NCBI RefSeq assembly: GCF_007280555.1
Contig: NZ_VKDB01000002.1
Location: forward strand, 248,001 to 312,000
Direction: 5' to 3'
Source of the DNA: Deinococcus detaillensis
GTDB taxonomy: Bacteria > Deinococcota > Deinococci > Deinococcales > Deinococcaceae
DNA: 64,000 nt
Notes under the pieces: generated by a model
What the model was told of the DNA's origin: nothing
The model's input: only the letters and a program-made list of their open reading frames with translations
Database searches by the model: none
Part shown: piece after piece, positions 45,680-54,261 of the stretch
Layout: each line of letters begins with the position of its first letter
Position numbering within the stretch: the stretch's first letter is position 1
Translations under genes and position numbers: made by a program

Positions 45680-46117
45680 GTGAAAGAAATTCCCGAAGGC
45701 CACACCGCCGAACTCAGTATTCTCGTGACCGAAAGCATGACCGTGGATTTTGAAGAACTCGGCGCGGGGCATCCAGTCTACGCGACCTACTGGATCGCCA
45801 AGCACTTTGAGGAAGCTGGGCGCAAACTGCTGCTGCCTTTTTTGGAAGAAGGCGACGGCGGCATCGGCACCAACGTCAGCGTCGAGCACACGGCTTCGGC
45901 GCTGCCAGGAATGCGGGTGAGCGTCATGGCGGTGGCCGTCAAGACCGAGGGGCGGCGTTTATATGCCGATCTGCGGGCCATTTCCGAACTCGGAGACGTG
46001 GTGGCCACCGGACAGACCGTGCAGTACATCACTCAGGCCACGAAACTCGAACACGGCTTTGACACGTTGCGGCAGCGCTGGAACGAGTACCAACAAGAGG
46101 AGAAGCATCATGCGTGA
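45680..46117 (+). CDS. FlK-type acyl-CoA thioesterase inside the bkd operon
   Basis: This 145-residue hot-dog fold protein has a GTG start. It follows the fluoroacetyl-CoA thioesterase (FlK) pattern: VDFEELGAGHPVYAT, EEAG and VEHTASALPGMRV. The candidate catalytic residues Thr36, Glu44 and His70 have the same spacing (8 and 26) as Thr42, Glu50 and His76 of FlK, and Gly63 matches FlK Gly69. It overlaps the E2 gene by 8 bp, so it is made with the complex. It may hydrolyse branched-chain acyl-CoA or toxic short acyl-CoAs. The substrate is inferred from context only. Confidence 0.8.
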   Translation: MKEIPEGHTAELSILVTESMTVDFEELGAGHPVYATYWIAKHFEEAGRKLLLPFLEEGDGGIGTNVSVEHTASALPGMRVSVMAVAVKTEGRRLYADLRAISELGDVVATGQTVQYITQATKLEHGFDTLRQRWNEYQQEEKHHA

Positions 46118-47609
46118 TTTAACGCTGCCTACTTTGGCCGAATCGGTGGTCGAAGGCGAAATTTTGGCTTGGCTGGTAGAAGAAGGCGACATCATCGAAG
46201 AAGGTCAGCCTGTGCTGGAAGTCATGACCGACAAAGTGACGGTGGAGTTGCCCGCCCCGTTTGGCGGCAAGGTCATCAAACGGATGGTCAGCGTCGGTGA
46301 CATCGTGCCGGTTCACGGCGTGCTGGCGCAGGTGGAAGAAATTCTAGACGGTGTGGTGGCGAGTAAGCCCGAAACCACCCAACTGGCCCCCTCCCCAACC
46401 CCCGACGCGCCCACTCAGGAGAGCGAAGCCGAGATTGAACTCGACGCCGAGCGCAGCATTATTGAAGGCTCAGCCGCCCACCAGAGTGACCCGAACAAAG
46501 CCAAGGCGGCGTTTGCGGGATTCAGTAGGGGCGGTAAGTCGGGCGCAGCAGCGGTGGCGACCAAGCCCGCGCCCGCCGCGCCCCAACCTGTTGCCGCACA
46601 GCCCACCACCAAGGGCTTGTCCGAAACCACGCCTGCGCCCGGACAGGTGCGAGCTGTACCTTCCGCGAGACGATTGGCCCGCGAACTGGGCATTTCTATT
46701 GCGGAAGTACTGGGCAGCGGCCCGAATGGCCGGGTCCGCTCCGGCGACGTGCACGCCCACGCCAGCGCTCCGGCGAGTGCGCCGGTTCAGGTTCAGGCTC
46801 CGGCCCAAATGCAAGCACCACTGCCAGCCAAAACCAGCAGCACCGACTGGCCCCCGCCTGCGCCGCCGGTTTACCGCACGCCAGCTGGATACGAGAACCG
46901 CGAAACCCGCACTCCGCTGCGGGGCGTGCGCCGCGCCACTTCGCAGGGTTTACTGGCCGCCACGCTCCACAGCGCCCAGACCCACACCATCGAGGAACTC
47001 GACTGCACCGGCTTAATGGCCCTGCGCGACGAACTCAAAGCCGACGCGCAAAAGCAGGGCGTCAAGCTCTCTTACCTGCCGTTTTTTCTCAAAGCGGCCA
47101 GCTTGACCCTGCGCGAGTTTCCGGCGGTCAACAGCAGCCTCGACACCGCGTCGGGCGAAGTGGTCTACAAAGACTTCGTACACTTGGGCATGGCCGTCAA
47201 TACCGAGGGCGGCTTGGTGGTGCCGGTCATCCGCGACGTGGACCGCAAGGGCCTGCTGACCCTGGCCCGCGAGATCAGCGAGTTGGCCGAGAAAGCTCGC
47301 AGCAACACCCTCAAACCCGCTGAAATGAGCGACGCCACCTTCACGGTGTCCAATATCGGCTCGGTGGGTTCTATGATGGGCGTACCGATTGTCTCGCCTC
47401 CGGCAGCAGGCATCATGTCGGTGCACAGCATCGTCAAGCGGGCAGTGGTCGTGGAAGAAAACGGCGCGGACGTGATCGCCATTCGGCCGATGATGTACCT
47501 GACGCTGAGTTTCGATCACCGCCTCGTGGACGGCGCAGACGCAGCCCGTTTCCTGAAAAAAGTGCTGTGGCTGCTCGAAAAACCTTCCCGGTTGGTGTTG
47601 GGCGACTGA
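46110..47609 (+). CDS. bkdC: Branched-chain 2-oxoacid dehydrogenase E2 (dihydrolipoamide acyltransferase)
   Basis: This 499-residue E2 starts at ATG 46110, with GAGGAG upstream and an 8-bp overlap with the thioesterase; the longer frame in the track of that gene is rejected. A single lipoyl domain (1-78) carries Lys42 in EVMTDKVTVE. A Pro/Ala-rich linker leads to the E3/E1-binding domain (about 180-212; SARRLARELGISIAEVLGSG). The acyltransferase domain (about 265-499) ends with the catalytic HxxxD motif FDHRLVDGAD, His469. No E3 gene follows, so the complex shares a dihydrolipoamide dehydrogenase encoded elsewhere. Confidence 0.92.
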   Translation: MRDLTLPTLAESVVEGEILAWLVEEGDIIEEGQPVLEVMTDKVTVELPAPFGGKVIKRMVSVGDIVPVHGVLAQVEEILDGVVASKPETTQLAPSPTPDAPTQESEAEIELDAERSIIEGSAAHQSDPNKAKAAFAGFSRGGKSGAAAVATKPAPAAPQPVAAQPTTKGLSETTPAPGQVRAVPSARRLARELGISIAEVLGSGPNGRVRSGDVHAHASAPASAPVQVQAPAQMQAPLPAKTSSTDWPPPAPPVYRTPAGYENRETRTPLRGVRRATSQGLLAATLHSAQTHTIEELDCTGLMALRDELKADAQKQGVKLSYLPFFLKAASLTLREFPAVNSSLDTASGEVVYKDFVHLGMAVNTEGGLVVPVIRDVDRKGLLTLAREISELAEKARSNTLKPAEMSDATFTVSNIGSVGSMMGVPIVSPPAAGIMSVHSIVKRAVVVEENGADVIAIRPMMYLTLSFDHRLVDGADAARFLKKVLWLLEKPSRLVLGD

Positions 47610-47709
47610 AGCAAAAGCGTTAGAGACACTTAAGGCAACGTCCAGACTGCCCGGTTAAGAGCCGTGTTAGAACACATCCTCTAAGGTCATCATCACACCC
47701 CGACGTTAA

Positions 47710-47728
47710 ACCGGCAAAGCGAGCCGGT
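47710..47728 (+). other. Stem-loop just upstream of the small secreted protein
   Basis: ACCGGC (47710-47715) pairs with GCCGGT (47723-47728) around a 7-nt loop, immediately before the GAAGGAG ribosome-binding site of the next gene. It may affect translation or end bkd transcription. Confidence 0.35.
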
Positions 47729-47737
47729 GGGAAGGAG

Positions 47738-48091
47738 ATGATGGCCTTGTTGATGTTTAGACGCGCCCTACTGGTTTCACTACTCCTCAGCTCTCCAGCT
47801 CTCGCTCAAAGCAGCGGCGTCAGCGGGCGGCTGCTTTTTTTTAATGATGAATGCTCGTTTATGCTCGACCTCGGCCTGAATACCCCCAGCAGCAGCTTGG
47901 GCGGCAAACTCAGCGGCGTCAAATGTAAGGAGGGCGCTGCCGCCGCCGTCAGAAAGCTCATTACCAAAGACGCCCGCGTGCAATTTAAAGTCACCAAAGT
48001 CAGCAGCTATCCGGAAGGAACACTGACTTTTAGAAACCAAGACATTGCCGATTGGCTGGTTAGCAAGAAGCTGGCGGTGCGCGGCTCTTAA
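47738..48091 (+). CDS. Small secreted protein with SNase-like sequence
   Basis: Up to 117 residues; ATG 47738, 47741 or 47753 could be used, and the GAAGGAG site touches 47738, favouring a later start. From 47753 it reads MFRRALLVSLLLSSPALAQ, a typical signal peptide. The mature ~95 residues resemble a shortened staphylococcal nuclease fold, with GKLSGVKCKEG in place of the R-L-x-G-I-D-x-P-E block and an ending DIADWLVSKKLAVRG like the family's last helix. The second catalytic arginine seems missing, so it may be a non-catalytic OB-fold protein. Two cysteines could form a disulfide. Confidence 0.6.
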   Translation: MMALLMFRRALLVSLLLSSPALAQSSGVSGRLLFFNDECSFMLDLGLNTPSSSLGGKLSGVKCKEGAAAAVRKLITKDARVQFKVTKVSSYPEGTLTFRNQDIADWLVSKKLAVRGS

Positions 48092-48223
48092 CACATCAGC
48101 CGAACAGCACAATAAACACAGCCCTCAGCGGTTTTTTACATTCCACTCGCCACCAATCTTTGGTGAGTTTCTAAACGCTCTCCCAAGCTGCTCTTTTGAG
48201 TGCTGATGTGCCAAGCTTGGAGC

Positions 48224-49000
48224 ATGAATCCTCTCACTTCAAAGCGCGTAACGGTCATTACTGGCGCGGCGCAGGGCATCGGGCGCAGGGCGGCAGAGCT
48301 GTGCGCCGAACGCGGCGACGCCCTGGCCCTTCTGGATTTGCAGGCCTCTCCCCTGCCCGCCGGAGCCGACGCCATTTCGCTTGAGGGCGACCTCAGCAAC
48401 GAAGCGGTGGTGCTGGCCCACACGCAGGCGATTATGCAGCGCTGGGGGCGGGTGGACGCGCTGGTCAACAATGCCGGGATCAGCTTCATTACGCCCGCCG
48501 AAGACACCACGGCCACAAATTTTAAGCGTGTACTGGACGTTAACCTGACCGCGCCGTTCTTGCTGTGCCGCGAACTCGGCAAGGTCATGCTCTCGCAGCG
48601 TGGCGGCAGCATTGTCAACGTGGCCTCGGTGGCGGGGCTGCTGGGCATCATTGATAGGGCGGCTTACAATGCCAGCAAACACGGTTTGATTGGCCTGACT
48701 CGCACCCTGGCCGCCGAGTGGGGCGCACGCGGCGTGCGAGTCAACGCGGTGTGTCCCGGCTGGGTCAAAACCGAGATGGACATTCATGACATGGGATCGG
48801 GCGCGTACACCGACGCCGATATCGAGGGCCGGGTGCCGATGGGCCGCTTTGCCTCGCCCGACGATATTGCGCGGGCGATTTTGTATTTGACCGACCCGGC
48901 GCAGAGTCCGTTCGTCAATGGCGTGAGCCTCAGCGTGGACGGCGGCTGGGCTTCGGACGGCAGTTGGGAACAATTGCGGCGCGTCAAGCAAGCACTTTAG
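48224..49000 (+). CDS. Short-chain dehydrogenase/reductase
   Basis: This 258-residue classical SDR probably starts at ATG 48224 (MNPLTSKRV); 48200 and 48206 are in-frame alternatives. The cofactor motif is TGAAQGIG, followed by NNAG, and the Ser-Tyr-Lys catalytic set lies in VASVAGLL and YNASKHG. Asp in ALLDLQAS at the end of the second strand favours NAD. The substrate is unknown; the C-terminal VDGGWASDG is usual for the family. It stands alone, with a GC-rich stem at 49041-49067 downstream. Confidence 0.85.
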   Translation: MNPLTSKRVTVITGAAQGIGRRAAELCAERGDALALLDLQASPLPAGADAISLEGDLSNEAVVLAHTQAIMQRWGRVDALVNNAGISFITPAEDTTATNFKRVLDVNLTAPFLLCRELGKVMLSQRGGSIVNVASVAGLLGIIDRAAYNASKHGLIGLTRTLAAEWGARGVRVNAVCPGWVKTEMDIHDMGSGAYTDADIEGRVPMGRFASPDDIARAILYLTDPAQSPFVNGVSLSVDGGWASDGSWEQLRRVKQAL

Positions 49001-49254
49001 ATTATTGGTCAACACAGAAGCTCTGCTTTGACTGAGCGAGCAGGCTTGGCAGATGCCGCTTTGCCTGAGAATCAACAAGAGTGAAATAAACAGAGCGTTT
49101 GCAAGGATGGACGGTTGAGCGTGCTTTTGGCTCAGCTGCCTACCCCGACAAGCGCTCTAAAGCTGTGCCAGCACAAAGAAAATTTTTATGAAGAAGCCTC
49201 AGTAAACGCCTGCTCAAACGGCAAAAATTTCATTTAAACATTATTTGAGGGCCA

Positions 49255-49260
49255 TACGTT
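49255..49260 (+). promoter_or_regulatory. -10 box of a leaderless MarR gene
   Basis: TACGTT fits TANNNT and ends 6 nt before the GTG start. Just upstream, CTCAAA (49213-49218) and TTTGAG (49244-49249) flank an AT-rich segment where MarR could bind its own promoter. Confidence 0.45.
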
Positions 49261-49266
49261 ACCACC

Positions 49267-49836
49267 GTGAAACATTTCCACCCTGAAAACAATAACAGCC
49301 CAGAGGAGGTGGACTCAGGACAGCTCGAAGCGCTGCTGACGCTGGTGAGCGAGTTTGGGCGCGTGAAATTCAGCTCGCAAGATATTGCTCCGCCGTGGAG
49401 CCGCCGGATGCAGGCGCAGCTTCAGGCGGCCGGGCTGAGTGACGTGGCCGGCCCTGAGCAGATGGGTTTGCTGTGGCAATTTTACCGCTCACACCGGATG
49501 CTCGGCGGCGTCAGCAAAGAAGGACAGCGGATGAGCGAAGTCAGCGGGCGGCTCGGCATTCCGCTGAGCAGCGCCAGCCGCACGGTCGATCTGCTGGTGC
49601 AGCGCGGCCTGCTTTCACGCCGCAGCGACGACCATGACCGCCGGATCATCTTGGTGAGCGTCACGCCGCTGGGCCAAGCTGTTTACGCCATTTTTGACGA
49701 CGCCTTTCGCCATCACCTTGCCGGACTGCTCGGCCAACTCACGCCGGACGAGCGCGGCCAACTGCTGCACATCGGCACGCGGGTTTTTGAAATCTGGAGC
49801 AGGGCAGTCAAAGGTGAAGCGGCTGAACTGACGTAG
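49267..49836 (+). CDS. MarR-family transcriptional regulator
   Basis: This 189-residue regulator has a GTG start and appears leaderless. The winged helix (about 95-160) contains RMSEVSGRLGIPLSSASRTVDLLVQRGLLSR and the wing DDHDRRIILVSVTPLG. It heads the efflux locus on the same strand, 74 bp before the first tolC-like gene, a common plan in which MarR represses a pump until a drug or aromatic compound binds it. An AT-rich inverted repeat in its promoter may be the operator. Confidence 0.85.
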   Translation: MKHFHPENNNSPEEVDSGQLEALLTLVSEFGRVKFSSQDIAPPWSRRMQAQLQAAGLSDVAGPEQMGLLWQFYRSHRMLGGVSKEGQRMSEVSGRLGIPLSSASRTVDLLVQRGLLSRRSDDHDRRIILVSVTPLGQAVYAIFDDAFRHHLAGLLGQLTPDERGQLLHIGTRVFEIWSRAVKGEAAELT

Positions 49837-49910
49837 CCGTAACCGCCCGCTTCAGCAGACTGCTCTTAGCTCTTTTTAGCACGACTTGGCACCACGTTTG
49901 GAGGCCCACT

Positions 49911-51326
49911 TTGTTCCACCACTCTGCTTTGAAATGGCTCATTGTCAGCGCTACCTTGCTCGGGCCAGCACAAGCCCAGACCGAAACGGCAGCTCCACCG
50001 GTGCCGCCCGACGCCCCCACAGTCCCGACCTCAGCGCCTGCCATCACCCCGCTCAGCCAGTTTTTTGCGCCGCTGCAACAGTATCCCAGCTTGGTGCAGG
50101 CTCGGCTGGCGCTGCAAGCGGCCCAGATTCAGCAAGACGGCGCGGACTTTCCGGTGAGCGGCTCGGTGTCGGGCGGCTTATCTGACATCTTGAATGCTGA
50201 CAGCCCGCCTGCCGTATGCGCCACCTCGCCGCTGGCACTGCTGACCAGCCCGTGTGTGCCGGTGGGCGGCAGCACCGGGACGCTGAATCTGGCGGTTCGG
50301 GCCACGCCTTACCCGGTGGGCGACATGGCAGCGAGGCAACAGCAGGCCGCCCTCGCCACCGAACAGGCCCAGCTTGGCTACCGCTCGGTGCTGGCCGCTT
50401 TGGAAGCGCAGACGCTCTTGGCCGCCCAGCACGAAACCCTGAGCCGCAGCGCCGTGAGTCTGGCCCAGCAGGTGCAGACCACCGCCCAGCTCGCTCTGCA
50501 AGCCGCCCAAAACCGCTTGCAAGGCGGCGGCGCAACTCTCACCGACGTGCAGCAGGCCCAATTGGTGCTGGCCCAAGCAGCCAGCGGCGCGGCGCAGGCA
50601 CAAGAAAATCTGGCGCTGGCTCAGGCCACCCTCAAGGACTTGACCGGCAATACCGACGCGCCCAATTTGCCCGCCGTGTTGCCGCCCACCAGCGGTCTGC
50701 CCGTCAGCGTCAGGCAAGCCCAGTTTGGGCTGAGACGTGCCCAAATTATTCAGGCGCAAGTCAGTTGGAACGCGCTGCCGAATGTGCAGGCCAGTTACAC
50801 CCACTACACCTCCGGCACCGCTGGAGTGGGTCTGGCGCTGGACTCACGCAATTTGTCGCCTGCCGTGACCTTCACTTATACGCCGCGCCCACCGCCGCTG
50901 AACCGGGTGCGTGATCAGGTCAGCTTGGGCATCAACTTCGACGCTTCGGCCAGCATTCTGAGTGCGCCGGAATTGGCTCAGAACGCGGTCAATCAGGCGC
51001 AGGCGGGCATAGACGCCGCCCGCCGCCAAGCGGATTTGCAACTCTCAGCGCTCAATACCACCCTCGTTCAGGCGCAACGGGGTCAGCAACTGGCCCAGCA
51101 AGCCCTCAGCCTCGCCCGGCAGCAGCAGCAAAACGCTCTCACGCGCCAAGACCTCGGCCTCAGCGCTCCGCTAGACATCGCGCAGGCCGCACTGGCCACC
51201 TACCAAGCGCAGTTGGCGCTGAACCAAGCCGAACTCGCGGTGACCGACGCCACCACCAAGTTTTACAGCTTCTTCGCTCTGCCTTTGGACAGCGCCGATC
51301 AGAAAGCCTCTCCCACACAGCCTTAA
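49911..51326 (+). CDS. TolC-family outer membrane efflux protein
   Basis: This 471-residue secreted channel protein uses TTG 49911, supported by GGAGG 7 nt upstream. A signal peptide ends near GPAQAQ. Two long Ala/Gln-rich coiled-coil helical regions (about 130-215 and 350-430) separated by beta-strand regions give the TolC double-repeat layout. The channel would carry the substrate of the MFS pump across the outer envelope. Deinococcus has an outer-membrane-like layer and does encode TolC relatives. A second, shorter TolC-like gene follows 26 bp later. Confidence 0.82.
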   Translation: MFHHSALKWLIVSATLLGPAQAQTETAAPPVPPDAPTVPTSAPAITPLSQFFAPLQQYPSLVQARLALQAAQIQQDGADFPVSGSVSGGLSDILNADSPPAVCATSPLALLTSPCVPVGGSTGTLNLAVRATPYPVGDMAARQQQAALATEQAQLGYRSVLAALEAQTLLAAQHETLSRSAVSLAQQVQTTAQLALQAAQNRLQGGGATLTDVQQAQLVLAQAASGAAQAQENLALAQATLKDLTGNTDAPNLPAVLPPTSGLPVSVRQAQFGLRRAQIIQAQVSWNALPNVQASYTHYTSGTAGVGLALDSRNLSPAVTFTYTPRPPPLNRVRDQVSLGINFDASASILSAPELAQNAVNQAQAGIDAARRQADLQLSALNTTLVQAQRGQQLAQQALSLARQQQQNALTRQDLGLSAPLDIAQAALATYQAQLALNQAELAVTDATTKFYSFFALPLDSADQKASPTQP

Positions 51327-51352
51327 TTCACCTTCCTTGCTCAGAGGTCACC

Positions 51353-52396
51353 ATGAAACGAATCCCCCTGCTTCCCCTTGCCGTTTTGCCGCTCACCCTG
51401 ATGCTCAGCTTCGCAGGCGCGGCCAAAGCCCAAAATGCCCTGACGCTGGCCAGTGCGCTGAACCAAAGCGCCGCCCAGCCCAGCGTCACCGCCGCCCGCG
51501 CCGCGCTGGTAACGGCTCAGAGCGACTATGCCAAAGCCAAAGCCGATCCGCTGGCCACCAAAGTCACTTTGCTCAAAGCCCAGCAGGCTTACGACCTCGC
51601 AGTGGCCAACGTGAAAGCGGCAGACGCGCAGGCCGACAGCCAGATCGTGATGGCGTATACCCAGGTGCTCGAAGCCCAAGACGCCGTGAAACTGACCCGT
51701 GCCGGACTGGATCTGGCCCAGAAAGGCGCTCAAGTGGCCCAAACCCAGTATGAGAAAGGCGGCGGCACCCAGATCAGCGCTCAGGTGGCCCAGAATCAGG
51801 TGCAGGCCGCTCAGCAAGCTGCCAACGTGACCGAAGACGGCTTGGCCCTCGCCACCGCCAACTTGCGGAGCTTGGTCGGCGCTTTCACAGCGGTGGCCCC
51901 GGTTCCGGCCAGCAGCTTACCCGCCTCGGTGGGCGCGAACACGGTGGAAGACGTGCTGGGCCGCAACCCCACCTTGATTCAGGCCCAGCAGGGCGCGGCG
52001 GCGCTGCAACTGCAAGTCAATTTGCTCGACCCACTGGCGGTGTCGGCCTCACAGATCAACACCCTCAAAACCCAGCTCCAGCAAGTCCAGTCCGGCGCGG
52101 CCACCGCCGAGCGCGGCTTCCGGATTCAGACGCAGGCACTTTACAACAGCTACTTGCAAGCGGGCAAAAACCGCGCCGTCAAGCAGGCCGCCCTCCAGAA
52201 TGCCGATAAGCAGCTGAGCGCCGACCAAGACCGCTTTGCCAAGGGTCTGATTTCGCAGCTTTCTTTGCTGCAAAGCCAGATCGCCGAGCAGCAGGCCGCG
52301 CTTGCCAAAGAGCAGGCCGACGACGCGGCTCTGAGCGCCTACTACGCGCTGGTGGCTGGGCCAGGAGTCGGAGCAGCGGGAGCGGGCGGACGATGA
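51353..52396 (+). CDS. Short TolC-family outer membrane efflux protein
   Basis: This 347-residue protein with AGAGGT before ATG has a signal peptide (MKRIPLLPLAVLPLTLMLSF, cleavage near AKAQ) and almost entirely Ala/Gln-rich helical coiled coil. It looks like an outer membrane efflux protein but is over 100 residues shorter than its neighbour, so beta-barrel strands may be reduced. It may form a mixed trimer with the longer paralogue or serve as a periplasmic tube partner. It is in the same operon. Confidence 0.75.
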   Translation: MKRIPLLPLAVLPLTLMLSFAGAAKAQNALTLASALNQSAAQPSVTAARAALVTAQSDYAKAKADPLATKVTLLKAQQAYDLAVANVKAADAQADSQIVMAYTQVLEAQDAVKLTRAGLDLAQKGAQVAQTQYEKGGGTQISAQVAQNQVQAAQQAANVTEDGLALATANLRSLVGAFTAVAPVPASSLPASVGANTVEDVLGRNPTLIQAQQGAAALQLQVNLLDPLAVSASQINTLKTQLQQVQSGAATAERGFRIQTQALYNSYLQAGKNRAVKQAALQNADKQLSADQDRFAKGLISQLSLLQSQIAEQQAALAKEQADDAALSAYYALVAGPGVGAAGAGGR

Positions 52397-52409
52397 GGTA
52401 AGCAACCGA

Positions 52410-52475
52410 TTCGCTCAGCCACCCCCTAACCTCCCCCGGAAGAGGGAGAGGAAAAACAAGGGTGGGCAGAGCGAA
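52410..52475. repeat. Long imperfect hairpin between tolC-like and MFS genes
   Basis: TTCGCTC (52410-52416) pairs with GAGCGAA (52469-52475), CCACCC (52419-52424) with GGGTGG (52460-52465), and a CCTCCC/GGGAG core lies inside. This 66-bp structure resembles intergenic repeat elements and could stabilise or attenuate the operon mRNA. Confidence 0.5.
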
Positions 52476-52522
52476 CACTCTCTAGTTCCCTTCCACCACA
52501 ACCCCACTTTCAAGGAGACTTC

Positions 52523-54115
52523 ATGACCACCGCTTCCGCGCCTTCGTCTCCGCCTGTCCAGCCGAGCGCCGCCACCGGGCAGCTGGAAAACTGGCGAGCG
52601 CCGCTGCTTATTCTGGTGATCGGCGCGTTTATGGCCGTGCTCGACACCAGCATCGTCAATGTGGCGCTGCCAGATATGATCAACGTCTTCGGTGTAGATC
52701 AGGCGGGCATCGAATGGGTGTCTACCGCCTACACGCTGGCACTGGGCGTCATCACGCCGCTGTCGGGCTGGCTGGGAGCCAAATTCGGCATCCGGTCTAT
52801 GTACGTGGTGGCGCTGATTATTTTTACCATCGGCTCCGGGCTGTGCGCTTTGTCGTGGAGTCTCAACAGCATGATCGCCTTCCGCATCGTGCAGGCCATC
52901 GGCGGCGGCTTAATCATGCCCGCCGTACAGGCCATGATGATCCGGATGGTGCCGCGCAACCAGCTCGGCGCGGCGGGCGGCATCTTCGGCATGGCGATTT
53001 TGCTGGCCCCCGCCATCGGCCCCACGCTGGGCGGCTACCTGGTGGAATTCGTGGACTGGCGCTGGATTTTTACCATCAACTTGCCGGTGGGCGTGCTGGC
53101 CATCTTTATGGCGCTGCGCGGCGTGCCGAACGTGGCTCCCGTCCACACCGAGGCCTTTGATTGGTGGGGCGCAGGCGCGATTGCCGTGTCGCTGTTCAGC
53201 TTGCTGCTGGCCACTTCCGAGGGCACCGCTTGGGGCTGGGGATCGGAGAGCATCGTGCTGCTGCTCTACACCAGCGCCATCAGCATGGCATTCTTTATCT
53301 GGTGGCAGCTTCACATTCCGCACCCGCTGCTCAATTTGCGCCTCTTCAAATACCGCTCTTTTGCGATTGCCAATGTCCTTTTGATGGTGATCAGCATTTC
53401 TCTGTTCGGCGTGCTGTTTTATTTGCCGGTGTATATGCAGAGCATTCGCGGACTCGGCGCTTTTCAATCGGGGTATTTGCAATTGCCGCCCGCACTCTTG
53501 ACTGGTATGGTCATGCCGTTCGCCGGGCGTCTCTATGACAAAATAGGTCCGCGTGTTCTGGTTCCGGTGGGTCTTTTGTTTATTGCCATGGGGATGTTCT
53601 TCTTTAGGCAACTCACCATCGAAACAGCCTTCTTTTCAATTATCTGGTGGAATTGCGTGCGCTCAGTCGGGATGGGCCTGGCCATGATTCCCACCCAGTC
53701 GGCCTCGGTCTCCGAGATTCCGCCGATGCAGGCGGGTCAGGCCAGCGCCATCACCAACGTGATCAACCGCCTCGGCGGGGCGTTCGGCGTGGTGCTGATG
53801 GTGCAACTCTTTGACCACTACAACCACACCGAGCAGGCCGGCTACACCAATTTGCTCCAGCAGGGCAACGTGGCGCAGCAAAACACCATCAGTACCATCA
53901 TTGCCAAGCTGCAAGCCAGCGGCCTTGATCCGGCCCATGCTCAGGCCGCTTTCAGCGCTCTCTTGCAGCGCCAAATCGGCACCACCGTTTTTACCAATAC
54001 CTTTGACATCGTGATGGTCGTGATTGCGCTGGCGCTAGTGGTCTGCGCGGTGGCGGCGACTGCGCTTAAGAAAGGCAAGGTGGCGGCTGAGCCGGGTCAC
54101 GCGGCGATGGACTGA
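52523..54115 (+). CDS. DHA2-family MFS multidrug transporter (EmrB-like)
   Basis: This 530-residue inner membrane proton-drug antiporter has 14 predicted membrane segments. Signature stretches are FMAVLDTSIVNVALPDM (motif D1), WVSTAYTLALGVITPLSGWL, and motif C in GMAILLAPAIGPTLGGYLVE. Start at ATG with AAGGAGA upstream. It is flanked by two TolC-like genes and the adaptor fusion, making a complete three-part export system of the EmrAB-TolC kind. Substrates are probably hydrophobic or aromatic compounds, but none can be named. Confidence 0.9.
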   Translation: MTTASAPSSPPVQPSAATGQLENWRAPLLILVIGAFMAVLDTSIVNVALPDMINVFGVDQAGIEWVSTAYTLALGVITPLSGWLGAKFGIRSMYVVALIIFTIGSGLCALSWSLNSMIAFRIVQAIGGGLIMPAVQAMMIRMVPRNQLGAAGGIFGMAILLAPAIGPTLGGYLVEFVDWRWIFTINLPVGVLAIFMALRGVPNVAPVHTEAFDWWGAGAIAVSLFSLLLATSEGTAWGWGSESIVLLLYTSAISMAFFIWWQLHIPHPLLNLRLFKYRSFAIANVLLMVISISLFGVLFYLPVYMQSIRGLGAFQSGYLQLPPALLTGMVMPFAGRLYDKIGPRVLVPVGLLFIAMGMFFFRQLTIETAFFSIIWWNCVRSVGMGLAMIPTQSASVSEIPPMQAGQASAITNVINRLGGAFGVVLMVQLFDHYNHTEQAGYTNLLQQGNVAQQNTISTIIAKLQASGLDPAHAQAAFSALLQRQIGTTVFTNTFDIVMVVIALALVVCAVAATALKKGKVAAEPGHAAMD

Positions 54116-54129
54116 GGAGCGAGCTGAAC

Positions 54130-54146
54130 AGCAAGTTCGCCTTGCT
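54130..54146. other. Hairpin after the MFS gene
   Basis: AGCAAG (54130-54135) and CTTGCT (54141-54146) form a perfect 6-bp stem with loop TTCGC. No T-run follows. It may be an mRNA processing or partial termination site before the adaptor gene. Confidence 0.35.
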
Positions 54147-54261
54147 CAACCCCTACCTTTGAAGAGGAAAACGACAGCGAAGCGATTGCCCCACCCCTGA
54201 CACCCAATAACCCAAACCAAAACCCATCTCCACCGCGCACTTTCTGAGAGGAAACCACACC

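Noticed and set aside
44750..45889. 379-codon minus-strand frame over bkd E1beta
   Set aside because: Antisense shadow; no ribosome-binding site or domains.
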